A DNA stretch of 64,000 nt, from the NCBI GenBank assembly GCA_965277735.1, contig CBDIDO010000002.1, positions 930,001-994,000 of the forward strand, read 5' to 3'. Position numbers and translations under genes: made by a program. Under the pieces are notes generated by a model that was not told the DNA's origin, searched no databases, and saw nothing but the letters and a program-made list of their open reading frames with translations. Positions 44,293 to 53,016 of this stretch are shown here, piece by piece (position 1 is the first letter of the stretch; each line of letters starts with the position of its first letter). Origin of the DNA: RH-AL1 sp965277735. Its GTDB lineage: Bacteria > Pseudomonadota > Alphaproteobacteria > Rhizobiales > Beijerinckiaceae.

Positions 44293-44384
44293 ACTCGGTC
44301 GGCTACGTGCCCGCCTGTAGCGCCGCCGAGCGTCCGTCGAGGTAACAGCAGCATGGCCGAGAAGTCGTGTCCCGCCGCGTCCCC

Positions 44385-44486
44385 CTGCCGGCGGCCGTCT
44401 TCAACCTCGTCAGCGGCGACAAGACAGCCGTCGATGTGCTGCTGCACGATCCGCGCGTCATGGCCGTCGGCTTTGTCGGTTGTTCC
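44385..44486 (+). pseudogene. Internal remnant of a methylmalonate-semialdehyde-type aldehyde dehydrogenase
   Basis: A short plus-strand piece reads LPAAVFNLVSGDKTAVDVLL and then HDPRVMAVGFVG, which is the cofactor-binding segment of MmsA-like dehydrogenases (normally GLPAGV...NGDKEAVD...FVGST). Nothing of the rest of the enzyme is found on either side. Confidence 0.65.
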
Positions 44487-44582
44487 TCGAAGGGAGCAAC
44501 GGGATCATGCGCCTCATCGTGGCCCGGGCATCGATCGAAGGGGCCGGCCGGAAGGCGGATTGACCTCGGGTGTCGCGTGGCT

Positions 44583-44595
44583 GAATACGGAATTC
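44583..44595. promoter_or_regulatory. Near-copy of the 13-bp palindrome (copy 4, one mismatch)
   Basis: GAATACGGAATTC differs from GNATTCNGAATNC only at position 5. It lies 42 bases upstream of the first candidate start of the MFS carrier gene. Confidence 0.5.
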
Positions 44596-44637
44596 AAAGG
44601 CCCCGGCCCGTCGGCGCGTGACCCCATCACGACCGAG

Positions 44638-45984
44638 ATGAGAAGCCTTGGTCCAGAGGTGGAGGAGTTGCAGGCTTTGCAGACGAGCGCGCTCACGCTT
44701 TCCCCCATGATCGAGCCGAACGTCGGTACCCGCGTCTACACGAAGATACGCTGGCGCCTGCTGCCGTTGCTGCTCGCCTGCTACGTTTCCGCCTATCTCG
44801 ATCGGGTGAACGTTGGCTTTGCCAAGCTGCAGATGCTGCAGAAGCTCGGTTTCAGCGAGACCGTCTACGGGCTCGGCGCCGGCGTCTTCTTCGTCGGCTA
44901 CGTGATCTTCGAGGTCCCCGGGAATCTCGTCATGATGCGCTTTGGCGCGCGCGTCTGGATCAGCCGGATCCTGATTACCTGGGGCATCATTTCCGGGCTG
45001 ACGATGCTCGTCCGCAGCCCGGCGGCTTTCTACGTCCTGCGGTTTCTGCTCGGTGCCGCGGAGGCGGGCTTCGTGCCGGCCGTGATCTACTACATGATGA
45101 TCTGGTTTCCCTCGACGCTGCGCGGTCGAGCGTCGGCGATCTTCTTTGCCGGCATTCCAATCGCCGGCATTCTCGGGAGCCCGCTGTCGGGCGTCCTGAT
45201 CCATTCGCTGGACGGTGCGGCCGGTCTCGCCGGCTGGCAGTGGATGTTCGTCGTCGAGGCGGTCCCCGCGATCCTGCTCGGGATCGTCTGTTTGCTCTAC
45301 CTCGACGATTCGATCGAGGCGGCGAAGTGGCTTACGCCGGAAGAGAAGCGCTTCGCGACCGATCTCGTCGCCGGAGACGTGCGAAGCACGGCGTCGCTCT
45401 CGATCCGCGAGGGGCTCAAGGACAGCCGTCTCTGGCGCCTGAGCTTCACCTATTTTTTCTTCACCATGGGCCTCTACGGCCTCAGCTTCTGGCTGCCGAC
45501 GATCATCAAGGACAGCGGCGTCACCGACCCTCTGCACGTCGGCCTACTCTCGGCAGTTCCCTACAGCGGCGCGCTCGGCACGATGTTCCTCGTCGGTCGA
45601 AGCTGCGACCGCACCCGCGAGCGCCGCTGGCATCTGGTGGTTCCCGCCCTCGTCGGCGCCGCGGGCCTCATCGTCAGCGTGCTCTACGCGCACGACACGC
45701 TCGTCGCGCTCGTCGCGTTGACGTTTGCCGCGTCGGGCATCGTCACATGCATTCCACAATATTTCCTGCTGCCGCCGCTCGTTCTCACGGGCACGGCGGC
45801 GGCCGTCGGCCTCGCTGTCGTCAATTCCGTGGGAAGTGTCGCCGGCTTTGTCAGCCCCTATCTGCTGGGGTGGGTCAAGGACCTCACCGGCAGCACGAAC
45901 GCCGGCGTTCTGGTGCTCGCCTGCGCGCTTCTGATCGGCTCCGCGCTGATCTTCGCGATACCCGCTCGCCATGTGAACGGCTGA
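44638..45984 (+). CDS. MFS transporter, anion:cation symporter type
   Basis: Secondary transporter of about 448 residues with 12 transmembrane helices, in the ACS group that imports organic acids such as phthalate, hexuronates or tartrate. Typical segments: SAYLDRVNVGFAKLQM after helix 1, GAAEAGFVPAVIYYMMIWFP, and LPTIIKDSGVTDPLHVG in the second half. Start uncertain: ATG 44638 or ATG 44707; neither has a strong ribosome binding site. Being next to the 2-hydroxyacid dehydrogenase, it may bring in a hydroxy acid. Confidence 0.9.
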   Translation: MRSLGPEVEELQALQTSALTLSPMIEPNVGTRVYTKIRWRLLPLLLACYVSAYLDRVNVGFAKLQMLQKLGFSETVYGLGAGVFFVGYVIFEVPGNLVMMRFGARVWISRILITWGIISGLTMLVRSPAAFYVLRFLLGAAEAGFVPAVIYYMMIWFPSTLRGRASAIFFAGIPIAGILGSPLSGVLIHSLDGAAGLAGWQWMFVVEAVPAILLGIVCLLYLDDSIEAAKWLTPEEKRFATDLVAGDVRSTASLSIREGLKDSRLWRLSFTYFFFTMGLYGLSFWLPTIIKDSGVTDPLHVGLLSAVPYSGALGTMFLVGRSCDRTRERRWHLVVPALVGAAGLIVSVLYAHDTLVALVALTFAASGIVTCIPQYFLLPPLVLTGTAAAVGLAVVNSVGSVAGFVSPYLLGWVKDLTGSTNAGVLVLACALLIGSALIFAIPARHVNG

Positions 45985-46536
45985 ACAGGCGCATGCGTCG
46001 GGGCAATCCGATCGAGCGAGGAAGTTCCATCGATGACTCATAAGACTCGCGCTCGGTGCGGCACAATGCAGTATGCGGACCGCGACGCTCTTCCTTATTA
46101 TTGCCTTACAAAATAACGTGTCCGCAATCGAACGATGGGCGGTCCGGCGGGAACGCCAGGCGCCATCAATTCCGCAGCGACGGTCGAAGCGCTCTGCAAA
46201 CCGTCGACTCCCGGCCAAAAAAAGCTGTCACCGCATCCATGGGTGACAGAGTTCGAGCGTTTTCCTAAAATATCCCCCCGAGCAGCGGCGCTGATTACGT
46301 TGCTGGACTATCTCATCCCGCTGTCGCTCCGTGGCGCCAACACGGTGTCGAACGTCTTGCCGCAGCCGCGTGCGGAGGTCGGGGAGAAGACCGAGCTCGA
46401 AGCGAAGATGCGGCTTCGGGTCTGCGCGGCCTTCAAGAAACGTCCAGCGCAACGTCGCCGAGGATTGGACGGCGGCGTACGCCGACTACGTCGGCCACTG
46501 ATCGCCACGCCGTGCTCCGCCACACGGCGTCGCGCT
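45985..46536. other. Intergenic region with possible gene remnants
   Basis: About 550 bases between the MFS gene and the convergent thiolase gene. No intact gene. A plus-strand piece ending at TGA 46501 (reading VAEDWTAAYADYVGH) looks like the C-terminus of a lost protein; the region also includes a lower-GC patch near 46080-46130. Confidence 0.45.
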
Positions 46537-47722
46537 TTACTGCCGCTCGATCACCATCGCGATGCCCTGTCCGCCGCCAATGCACATCGTCGCGAGGCCA
46601 TAGCGGCCACCCGTGCGGTGCAGTTCGTAGATCGCCTTGATCGCGATAATCGCACCGGTGGCGCCGATCGGATGGCCGAGCGCGATCGCGCCCCCATTCG
46701 GATTGACCTTGGCGGGATCGAAGCCGAGCGCCTTGGTGACCGCGCACGCCTGGGCAGCGAAAGCTTCGTTCGATTCGACGACGTCGATGTCGCCGACCTT
46801 CAGCCCCGCCCTGGCCAGCGCGTCCTGCACGGCCGGCACCGGGCCCATGCCCATCTCCGACGGATCGACGCCCGACACGGCGTAGGACACGAGGCGCGCC
46901 AGAGGCTTTAGGTCGCGGTCACGCGCCGTCTTCGCACCGGCGAGGACGACGGCCGCAGCGCCGTCATTGAGGCCCGAGGCGTTGCCGGCGGTCACGGTGC
47001 CGTCCCTCTTGAAGGCAGGGCGCAGCTTCGACATGTCGGCCGGCGAGACGTCCATGCGCACGTGCTCGTCGGTTTCGAAGGTCGTCGTGCCCTTGCGTGT
47101 GGCGAGTTCGATCGGCGCGATCTGCTCCTTGAAACGTCCGTCCCTGATCGCGGCGGCGGCACGCTTGTGGCTTTCGAACGCGGCAGCGTCTTGCTCGTCA
47201 CGCGAAACCTGGTAGCGCTGCGAGACGTTCTCGGCGGTGATCCCCATATGGCCGTTGCCGAACGGGTCGCTGAGGGCGCCGAGCATCATGTCGACGAGCC
47301 CGGTGTCGCCCATCTTCTGGCCCCAGCGCGCCGCAGGCACGGCGTAAGCGGACCGGCTCATGCACTCGGTGCCGCCGGCGAGCGTCACCGACGCATCACC
47401 GAGCTTGATCATCTGCGCGGCGGAGATGATCGCCTGCAGGCCGGAGCCGCAGAGGCGGTTGAGCGTCATCGCCGGGGCCGTCTTCGGGACGCCGGCCTCC
47501 ATCGCGATGACGGCGCGAGACATACATGTCGCGCGGCTCGGTATGAATGACATTGCCGAAGACGCAGTGCTCGACATCGTCCGGCGCGATGCCGGCACGG
47601 GCGATCGCCGCCTTGGCAACATGCGTGCCGAGCGCGATCGGCGGCAGATCCTTCAGCGCGCCGCCGAAATCACCGATCGCGGTGCGCGCGCCGGAGATGA
47701 AAAAGACGTCGGTATCGGACAT
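46537..47722 (-). pseudogene. Acetyl-CoA acetyltransferase (thiolase) gene with a frameshift
   Basis: Thiolase that cleaves 3-oxoacyl-CoA or condenses acetyl-CoA. The N-terminal part (MSDTDVFFISGARTAIGDFG to EPRDMYVSR) and the rest (AVIAMEAGVPKTAPAMTLNR onward) are in different frames. One base appears to be missing near 47511-47518, within the reverse reading of GGCGCGAGA. Catalytic residues are otherwise complete: Cys in NRLCGSGLQA, His in GGAIALGHPIGATG and Cys in TMCIGGGQG. About 395 residues when repaired. It is the last gene of the minus-strand group with the kinase-like and acyl-CoA dehydrogenase genes. A sequencing error or a recent mutation would both explain it. Confidence 0.85.
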
Positions 47723-47758
47723 GACCTGAAGCTCTAAGTTTGAGATCGAACGGACGAA

Positions 47759-48799
47759 TTAGATTAGCGCGGCTGCGCGCTTCGCGAAGACCGCCGCGAG
47801 GCGACCGTTCGCCTCGGCATCGTCCGAAAACGCATTGCCGGCCTTCGCACGCGCGGCGATGCCCTCGAAGATCACCGACCATCGAAACAAGCCGAACGCC
47901 ATGTGGAACGGCGTCAGGCGAACGTCGTGATGGGCGTTCTCGGCGTAAATATCTTCAAAGCGTTGGAGGCTCGGAATGCCCATGCTTTCGATGTCGAGCC
48001 CGAGCAACCCGCCGAACTCGTTCGGCTTGGTCTGCCAGGCGATGGCAGCATGCGCCACATCGGCCAGCGGATGTCCGAGCGTCGACAGTTCCCAGTCGAG
48101 GATCGCGACGACGCGCGGCTCGGTCGGATGGTACATCAGGTTGCCGATCCGATAGTCGCCGTGCACGAGGCTTGCCGTGTCGTCCTCGGGAATGTGCGCC
48201 GGCAGCCAGGCGATCAGCCTGTCGATGTTGGCGTCATCGCGCGTGCGCGACAGTTTCCATTGCTTCGTCCAACGGCCGATTTGCCGACCGAAGTAATTGC
48301 CGGGACGCCCGAAGTCGGTCAGCCCCGCCGTCTCGAGGTCGACGGCGTGAAGATCGGCCAGTGTCTCGGCCATGGAGGCGTAGAACGTTTCGCGTTCGGC
48401 GGGCGGAAGGCTGGCCAGCGTCGCATCGTGGAACACCCGACCGTCGACGCGCTCCATGATGTAAAATGGCGTCCCGACGATCGCGCGATTCTCGCTGAAG
48501 AGCACGGCAGCGGGCACCGGCAAACCTTGCTTGGCGAGCGCGCTGATGACGCGATATTCGCGATCGACCGCATGCGCGGAAGGCAGCAACTCGCCCGGCG
48601 GCTGCTTGCGCAGAACCAGGCGCCTGTTGTCGAAGCTGACGAAAAACGTCGGGTTCGACTGGCCGCCCACGATACGCTCCAGCCGCATCGGCCCGCGTAG
48701 TCCCGGAATCTCTCTGCACAGGTAGTTGTGCAGGGTGTCGGCGTCGAAGCCGTAGAGAGAGGAATTGCCGAAAGGGCTCAAATTCAGGGATCCGCTCAC
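47759..48799 (-). CDS. Phosphotransferase (APH/LvaA/ACAD10-kinase-like)
   Basis: Aminoglycoside-phosphotransferase-fold kinase of 346 residues. VGGQSNPTFFVSFDNRRLVL and RKQPPGELLPSAH are in the N-lobe; the Brenner-type catalytic loop is VHGDYRIGNLMYHPTEPRVV, followed by the metal-binding AILDWELSTLGHP. It starts at GTG 48799, overlapping the acyl-CoA dehydrogenase stop (GTGA). Proteins of this branch, such as LvaA of Pseudomonas putida and the kinase half of human ACAD10/11, phosphorylate 4-hydroxyacyl-CoA for the partner dehydrogenase-like enzyme. That activity is inferred here. Confidence 0.88.
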   Translation of the reverse strand: MSGSLNLSPFGNSSLYGFDADTLHNYLCREIPGLRGPMRLERIVGGQSNPTFFVSFDNRRLVLRKQPPGELLPSAHAVDREYRVISALAKQGLPVPAAVLFSENRAIVGTPFYIMERVDGRVFHDATLASLPPAERETFYASMAETLADLHAVDLETAGLTDFGRPGNYFGRQIGRWTKQWKLSRTRDDANIDRLIAWLPAHIPEDDTASLVHGDYRIGNLMYHPTEPRVVAILDWELSTLGHPLADVAHAAIAWQTKPNEFGGLLGLDIESMGIPSLQRFEDIYAENAHHDVRLTPFHMAFGLFRWSVIFEGIAARAKAGNAFSDDAEANGRLAAVFAKRAAALI

Positions 48800-50004
48800 G
48801 ACGCGACCGGCCAATGCCAGAAAGCCGTGCCTTCTTCGTTGAGAAAGCGGTTCAAGACCATTTGATGGACCTCGTCTGCGCCGTCGACCAGGCGAGCCTG
48901 CCGTGCGTAGCGATAAATCCATTCCAGGACTGTGTCCTTGGAATAGCCGCGCGCCCCGTTGATCTGGATCGCGGTGTCGGCGGCGAGATGCAGAACATTG
49001 GCTGCCTGGACCTTAGCCATCGAGATTTCCTTCCGCGCCAGCCGGCCCTGGTCGAGTTCCCAGGCCGCCTTCATGACAAGGAGGCGGCCGATCTCGATGT
49101 CCATGGCGACGCCGCCGAGCTTGAGCTGGATGCTCTCGCGGTCGGCGAGGCGAATGCCGAAGCCGTGCCGCGTTTCGGCATAGTCGCGCGCGATCTCGAC
49201 GCAGCGCTTGGCGAGGCCGAGCCAGCGCATGCAGTGGGTGAGACGCGCCGGTCCCAAACGGATTTGCGTGACCTTGAGACCCAGCCCTTCACCGAGAAGC
49301 ACGTCGTCCGCCGGCACCACGAGCCCGTCGAATTCCAGCTCGCAATGGCCGCCGTGCTCCTCGGGTCCCATGATCGGGATGCGGCGGACGATGCGCCAAC
49401 CAGGCTGATCCTTGTGGAACTGGAAGGCGGTGAGCCCGCGCCGCTGGTCGTCCGAGGTGCGCGCGATCAACGTGAAATGCGACGCGTGCTCGGCCCCCGT
49501 GATGAACCACTTGCGGCCGGTGATACGGTAGGAGCCATCGGGTTGCCGCTCGGCGCGGGTCTGGATCATCGAAGGATCCGAGCCGCCACCGGGGTGCGGC
49601 TCGGTCATCGCGAAGGCCGACGCGACCTCACCGCGCTGGATCGGCTCCAGCCAGCGCCTCCGCTGCGCCGGCGTGCCGACAGCCACCAGCATCATCATAT
49701 TGCCGTCGTCCGGCGCCGCCGAGTTGAAGACGACGGGCCCGAAGATCGAGCGGTTCATCTCCTCGTAGCAGACCGCCATGCCGACACGCCCCATGCCCAG
49801 GCCGCCATGCTCCTTGGGTAATTGCAGGCACCACAGGCCCTGCTCACGCGCCTTCCTTCGCAGACGGTGCAGCATTTCTTCCGCGATATTGCCGTGGGGA
49901 TCGTAGACAGCGGCATCGCTCTCCAGTGGGACGATCTCGTGCGCAACAAACTCGGCAACCCGAACGCGAAGCTCTTCGAGTGATTTGTCGATCGTAAAAT
50001 CCAT
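48796..50004 (-). CDS. Acyl-CoA dehydrogenase family protein (ACAD10/11/LvaC-like)
   Basis: FAD enzyme of the acyl-CoA dehydrogenase fold, 402 residues. LPKEHGGLGMGRVGMAVCYE, FAMTEPHPGGGSDPSMI, GRKWFITGAEHASHF and QINGARGYSKDTVLEWIYR are family segments. It overlaps the kinase-like gene by four bases, an association seen in the ACAD10/11 and LvaAC systems, where phosphorylated 4-hydroxyacyl-CoA is converted to an enoyl-CoA. A conventional dehydrogenase role remains possible. First gene of its operon; a 13-bp palindrome lies 41 bases upstream. Confidence 0.9.
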   Translation of the reverse strand: MDFTIDKSLEELRVRVAEFVAHEIVPLESDAAVYDPHGNIAEEMLHRLRRKAREQGLWCLQLPKEHGGLGMGRVGMAVCYEEMNRSIFGPVVFNSAAPDDGNMMMLVAVGTPAQRRRWLEPIQRGEVASAFAMTEPHPGGGSDPSMIQTRAERQPDGSYRITGRKWFITGAEHASHFTLIARTSDDQRRGLTAFQFHKDQPGWRIVRRIPIMGPEEHGGHCELEFDGLVVPADDVLLGEGLGLKVTQIRLGPARLTHCMRWLGLAKRCVEIARDYAETRHGFGIRLADRESIQLKLGGVAMDIEIGRLLVMKAAWELDQGRLARKEISMAKVQAANVLHLAADTAIQINGARGYSKDTVLEWIYRYARQARLVDGADEVHQMVLNRFLNEEGTAFWHWPVAS

Positions 50005-50044
50005 GGCGCCTCTGCGCGTAGCCCAACCACGATGCGACCGGACT

Positions 50045-50057
50045 GTATTCCGAATTC
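50045..50057. promoter_or_regulatory. 13-bp palindrome GNATTCNGAATNC (copy 5)
   Basis: GTATTCCGAATTC, in the gap between the acyl-CoA dehydrogenase operon (minus) and the GntR gene (plus). The core ATTC-N-GAAT is intact. Position suggests autoregulation and control of the divergent operon. Confidence 0.75.
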
Positions 50058-50173
50058 GATATCCGGGAAACTAAAATGCACTCGCGCGGAATTTCGCGGT
50101 TCGTTAATGATGGGCGACGGGCTTTGCGCGCCGTTGATGGCCTTCGTCAAGAAGGCCTTACAGGAGATGAATC

Positions 50174-50848
50174 GTGCGACCCATCGTAGGGCAAACGACC
50201 TTGGTCGAGCAGGTGTATGACGAAATTCTCAAGGAAATTTTCGACGGTCGCTTGAAGTCGAACGCGCGCCTGATCCAGGACGAGTTGGCTCGCTCGCTCG
50301 GTGTCTCTCGGCAGCCTGTGCAGCAGGCTCTCCTGCTTCTCCACAGCCAGGGATATCTCCAGGAGGCCGCGGGACGCGGGCTGGTCGTCGCGCCGATCGA
50401 CCTGCGCAGGGCCAGTGAACTTTACGACATCCGCGGCGTGGTCGAGGGCATGGCGGCGCGATTGGCCGCCGGGCGAAAGAATAAGGCTACTGCCGATCGG
50501 GCCGCGGCCCTGATCGAGCATGGGCGACAGGCGGCACGCCACGGCGTGATCTCGAAGCTTCTCCGCGCCGACATGGATTTCCACAAGACCATCTACGAAA
50601 TGTCCGGAAATCAGATGATCCGCGAGATGCTCGAACCGGCGTGGTTTCAATGTGGTCGCGTCATGGGCGAAGTCTTGGCGGAGGAAACGCCGACCGAAAT
50701 CTGGGACCAGCACGAGGCGATCCTTGCGGCAATCCTTTGCGGAGATGCGGACGCTGCCGAGCAGCAAGCTCGGCAGCACGTCTCGGCGGTGTCCGAGATC
50801 TTCATGAGGCGCTTGAGTAGCGGGTATTCGAACGAAGCGGCTGTCTAG
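50174..50848 (+). CDS. GntR-family transcriptional regulator, FCD domain
   Basis: This 224-residue regulator starts at GTG 50174, with AGGAG about eight bases upstream. Winged helix-turn-helix at residues about 10-70 (LVEQVYDEILKEIFDGRL, then DELARSLGVSRQPVQQALLL), followed by an all-helical FCD ligand domain with metal-type His residues in DMDFHKTIYEMSGN, DQHEAILAAI and RQHVSAV. FCD regulators commonly sense hydroxy or dicarboxylic acids. It is central to the catabolic block and the likely reader of the recurrent 13-bp palindrome; that link is inference. Confidence 0.92.
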   Translation: MRPIVGQTTLVEQVYDEILKEIFDGRLKSNARLIQDELARSLGVSRQPVQQALLLLHSQGYLQEAAGRGLVVAPIDLRRASELYDIRGVVEGMAARLAAGRKNKATADRAAALIEHGRQAARHGVISKLLRADMDFHKTIYEMSGNQMIREMLEPAWFQCGRVMGEVLAEETPTEIWDQHEAILAAILCGDADAAEQQARQHVSAVSEIFMRRLSSGYSNEAAV

Positions 50849-51084
50849 CGCGGAGCGCCAGACCCGCTGGTCGTCGAGCGGTTGCCGCTGGTAGGTGCAC
50901 CACCCGTCGGCGATCTTTCCGCACCGGTCTTGGCTTCGGCCCCCGAGCTTGAACTCGTCGTGACCCCGTTGCCGCCGTTGCCTGCAGCGCCTTGCGAACC
51001 GGACCTAGTGCTTGACGTGTCGTGCTGAGCAAAAGCAGGAGCCGCTGAAAACAATAGCAACGCCGCGCAAGTCAGAAAACGCAT
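50845..51084 (-). CDS. Small exported Ser/Gly/Thr-rich protein
   Basis: 79 residues with a signal peptide (MRFLTCAALLLFSAAPAFA-QHD) and a mature part of simple Ser/Thr/Gly/Ala composition without a domain, probably disordered in the periplasm. AAGGAAATC precedes the ATG. The 3' end overlaps the convergent GntR stop by four bases. Function unknown. Confidence 0.6.
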   Translation of the reverse strand: MRFLTCAALLLFSAAPAFAQHDTSSTRSGSQGAAGNGGNGVTTSSSSGAEAKTGAERSPTGGAPTSGNRSTTSGSGAPR

Positions 51085-51211
51085 CCCGATTTCCTTTTGC
51101 TGAGAAGACCGGTCACAACATGCTCAGGTCTTTTTAGTTGCCTGTGAGTCGCTTGCGGTCGGTCGAATTCAGGCGACAGTGGCGCCGGATACGGTCCCGT
51201 CGCACGGGACC

Positions 51212-52948
51212 TCAAATCTCGCCGCGACGCTTGCGCTCGGCATCGTCCCAAGCCGTGAGAGCTTGATAGTTCGGCACGAACCCGAGGCCCTTCTTCGCAT
51301 CCGACGACACGACTTGCTGCGAGGTCGTCACATCGACGACGGCCGGCGCATTGGCGAAGGCACGTTCGAGGGCTGCCGGCAAGTCGGCCGCCTTCGTCAC
51401 CCGCTCCCCATGCGCGCCGAGCCCCCTCGCCATCATTGCGTAGTCGGAATAGGCGAGCGTCGTGCCGACGACCCGGCCGCCGTAGTTCGTCGCCTGATCG
51501 TGGCGCTCGATGTTCCAGGCGGCATTGTTAGAGATGATGACGACGATCTTGGCGCCATGGCGCACGGCCGTGTCGATCTCCATCGCGTTGATGCCGTAGG
51601 CGCCGTCGCCCGTCACGCAGAACACTTGGCGTTCCGGGTAGGCGAGCGACGCCGCGATCGCGTAAGGCACACCGACGCCGAGGCAACCGAAGGCGCCCGC
51701 GTCCATGTACGTCTTCGCTTCCAGTCCTACGCGCGCGAAAGACAGGAGGTCGCCGCCGTCAGCGACGGCGATGGCGTTCGGCTTCGCCAGCGCGCGGATG
51801 GCGTCGAAGATCGCCATCGGATGTACGTAGCCGTCAGGGCCGGCGTCGTGTGTTTTCGCTTTGCCGGCCGCGGTGCGCTTCTCGTGCTCGCCACGCATGC
51901 GGTCGATCCACGCCTTGTCGCGCGCGGGTTCGCGGTTGCGCGCCGCCTCGACGATGGCCGACAGCGCCAGCGGGATATCGGCGAGCAGCTCCGGCTCGCC
52001 GCGGCGGTTGTCGAGCAGCTCGCCAGCGTTGTCGGCGATCCGGATGAAGTGGCTCGCGCCTGCGAACACGGCCGGGGAGCCGTAGCCCGTCTGGTAATCG
52101 AGCTTGCGACCGAGCACGAGAACGGTGTCGGCCTCGGCCATCGCGGCACCGCGCATGGCGCCGACGCCAGCGGGATGATCGGCAGGCACGAGGCCACGGC
52201 TCTCCTGCGTGTCCAGATAGACGGCGCCGAGCGCGTCGAGCAGGCGCACCAACTCGGGGCCGGCGTTGCGGGCACCGCGACCGGAAATGACCAGCGGCTT
52301 CTTTGCCGACCACAGGATGTCTACCGCTTTCCTCACCGCATCCTGGTCCGGCGGGATGCGGCGCGGCTGCTTGGCATTCATCCATTCTCCCAGCACCATC
52401 TGTGGCTGGACGTTGATGCGCAGCACGTCGGTCGGCACCTCGAGATAGACCGGACCAGGCTCGCCCATGTCGCCCATGGCTCGCGCGACGCCCTCGTCGA
52501 ACTCGCGGATGACCTGGTCGGCGACGCGGAGGGTGCGCGACTGGCGCGTGACGGGACGCATGATGTCGACATGCGGGATGTCCTGCAGCGGTCCCATATT
52601 CGCCTGCTGGCGCGAGGTGCAGCCGCCGATGAGCAGAACCGGGATGCGCGCCAGCGAGGCGTTGGCGATCGCCGTAACACAATTGGTGACGCCGGGACCG
52701 GCCGTCGCCATGCAGACGCCGAGCTGGCCTGTCAGCTCGGCATGCGCGTGCGCCATGTGTACGGCCGCACCTTCATCGCGAACATCGACGATGCGGATGC
52801 CGAGCTTGCCGCAGTGATCCCAGATCGGCTGGATATGGCCGCCCTGCAGGCCGAACACACGATCGACCCCGCGCGCCTGGAGGAACCGGGCGATCCAGGC
52901 TGCGACGGCGTTCTCGTCCGAGCTGAGATCGTTGATCGGCTCGTTCAT
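51212..52948 (-). CDS. Thiamine diphosphate enzyme, 2-hydroxyacyl-CoA lyase/acetolactate synthase-like
   Basis: ThDP-dependent enzyme of 578 residues with the three usual domains. GLQGGHIQPIWD (about 33-44), the cofactor-activating Glu59 in DVRDEGAAVHMAHA, TAGPGVTNCVTAIANASLAR, and the ThDP-Mg motif beginning VTGDGAYGINAMEID and ending ISNNAAW. The active-site loop differs from classical acetolactate synthase, and no regulatory subunit gene is nearby. Location directly behind an acyl-CoA ligase makes 2-hydroxyacyl-CoA lyase (aldehyde or ketone plus formyl-CoA) or oxalyl-CoA decarboxylase-like chemistry attractive. Start at ATG 52948 with GGAGACGAG upstream. Last gene of the long minus-strand operon. 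Confidence 0.85.
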   Translation of the reverse strand: MNEPINDLSSDENAVAAWIARFLQARGVDRVFGLQGGHIQPIWDHCGKLGIRIVDVRDEGAAVHMAHAHAELTGQLGVCMATAGPGVTNCVTAIANASLARIPVLLIGGCTSRQQANMGPLQDIPHVDIMRPVTRQSRTLRVADQVIREFDEGVARAMGDMGEPGPVYLEVPTDVLRINVQPQMVLGEWMNAKQPRRIPPDQDAVRKAVDILWSAKKPLVISGRGARNAGPELVRLLDALGAVYLDTQESRGLVPADHPAGVGAMRGAAMAEADTVLVLGRKLDYQTGYGSPAVFAGASHFIRIADNAGELLDNRRGEPELLADIPLALSAIVEAARNREPARDKAWIDRMRGEHEKRTAAGKAKTHDAGPDGYVHPMAIFDAIRALAKPNAIAVADGGDLLSFARVGLEAKTYMDAGAFGCLGVGVPYAIAASLAYPERQVFCVTGDGAYGINAMEIDTAVRHGAKIVVIISNNAAWNIERHDQATNYGGRVVGTTLAYSDYAMMARGLGAHGERVTKAADLPAALERAFANAPAVVDVTTSQQVVSSDAKKGLGFVPNYQALTAWDDAERKRRGEI

Positions 52949-53016
52949 TCTCGTCTCCAATCCGTTTGATGTCTTACCGAAAGACGACACGGTCCTGTGG
53001 GCCGCGTCGCGTCCAG

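Noticed and set aside
46135..46911. Plus-strand open frame spanning the MFS-thiolase gap
   Set aside because: Much of it is antisense to the thiolase; the non-overlapping part has no domain or ribosome binding site.
51166..51178. GAATTCAGGCGAC as another copy of the 13-bp palindrome
   Set aside because: Only one half-site matches; three core positions of the other half differ, and it is not upstream of a gene start.
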